Below are positions 63,987 through 64,000 of a stretch of DNA of 64,000 bases, one piece after another. Below the pieces are notes generated by a model, which worked only from the letters and a program-made list of their open reading frames with translations, was not told the DNA's origin and did not search any database. The DNA is from Spisula solida. Its lineage: Eukaryota; Mollusca; Bivalvia; Venerida; Mactridae. Position numbers and translations under genes: made by a program. The DNA lies in NCBI GenBank assembly GCA_947247005.1, contig OX365946.1, positions 51,796,734-51,860,733 on the forward strand, written 5' to 3'. Position 1 is the first letter of the stretch, and every line of letters begins with the position of its first letter.

Positions 63987-64000
63987 GTAGTTATATACCT

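Overview
The window looks like intron-rich, intergenic DNA from a bivalve mollusc. It is AT-rich and has no bacterial-style gene packing. It is full of short inverted-repeat elements (MITEs), tRNA-derived SINEs, minisatellites, tetranucleotide runs, and repeats with a tandem core plus a (GACG)/(GACT)/(CTGT) run that resemble the 'pearl' (Helitron-like) elements described in bivalves. Most long open frames lie inside repeats and are not genes.

The only convincing protein-coding signal is on the minus strand. Two adjacent exons (20901-21011 and 10222-10335) have good splice sites and matching phase 0. Together they encode the last helix of a Dbl-homology (DH) RhoGEF domain and the linker behind it. 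Upstream on the same strand are two separate first coding exons, at 56032-56136 and 45848-46591. A third lies downstream of the DH exons at 3120-3248. All three begin with a well-placed ATG behind an in-frame stop or likely 5' UTR, and all end in phase 0. The simplest reading is one large RhoGEF gene (or two neighbouring genes) running right to left across more than 50 kb, with alternative promoters and its PH-domain part beyond position 1. The amino-terminal half of the DH domain was not found with confidence. Three micro-exon candidates (about 28.6, 27.3 and 26.7 kb) are offered as hypotheses. A partial exon may touch the left edge (1-49).

Layout: 1-5.6 kb, intron-like DNA with the MLRNYS first exon; 5.6-8.1 kb, a 49-bp minisatellite split by a TA-flanked inverted-repeat transposon that itself carries a SINE; 10.2-10.55 kb, a DH-linker exon and a 15-bp repeat; 14.28-17.86 kb, a 3.58-kb foldback element with arms of about 760 bp and two pearl-like insertions; 19-22 kb, a SINE, MITEs and the DH exon; 24.4-25.1 kb, a very uniform 30-bp minisatellite; 25.8-45 kb, many MITEs, hairpins and minisatellites; 45.8-46.6 kb, the long first coding exon; 49-64 kb, repeats, the short upstream first exon and a SINE/MITE pair at the right edge.

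The RhoGEF model would yield protein isoforms that share a catalytic core but differ at their amino ends. The rest of the window is best read as the mobile-element and satellite history of its introns. Homology statements come from recognition of motifs only; no database search was possible.
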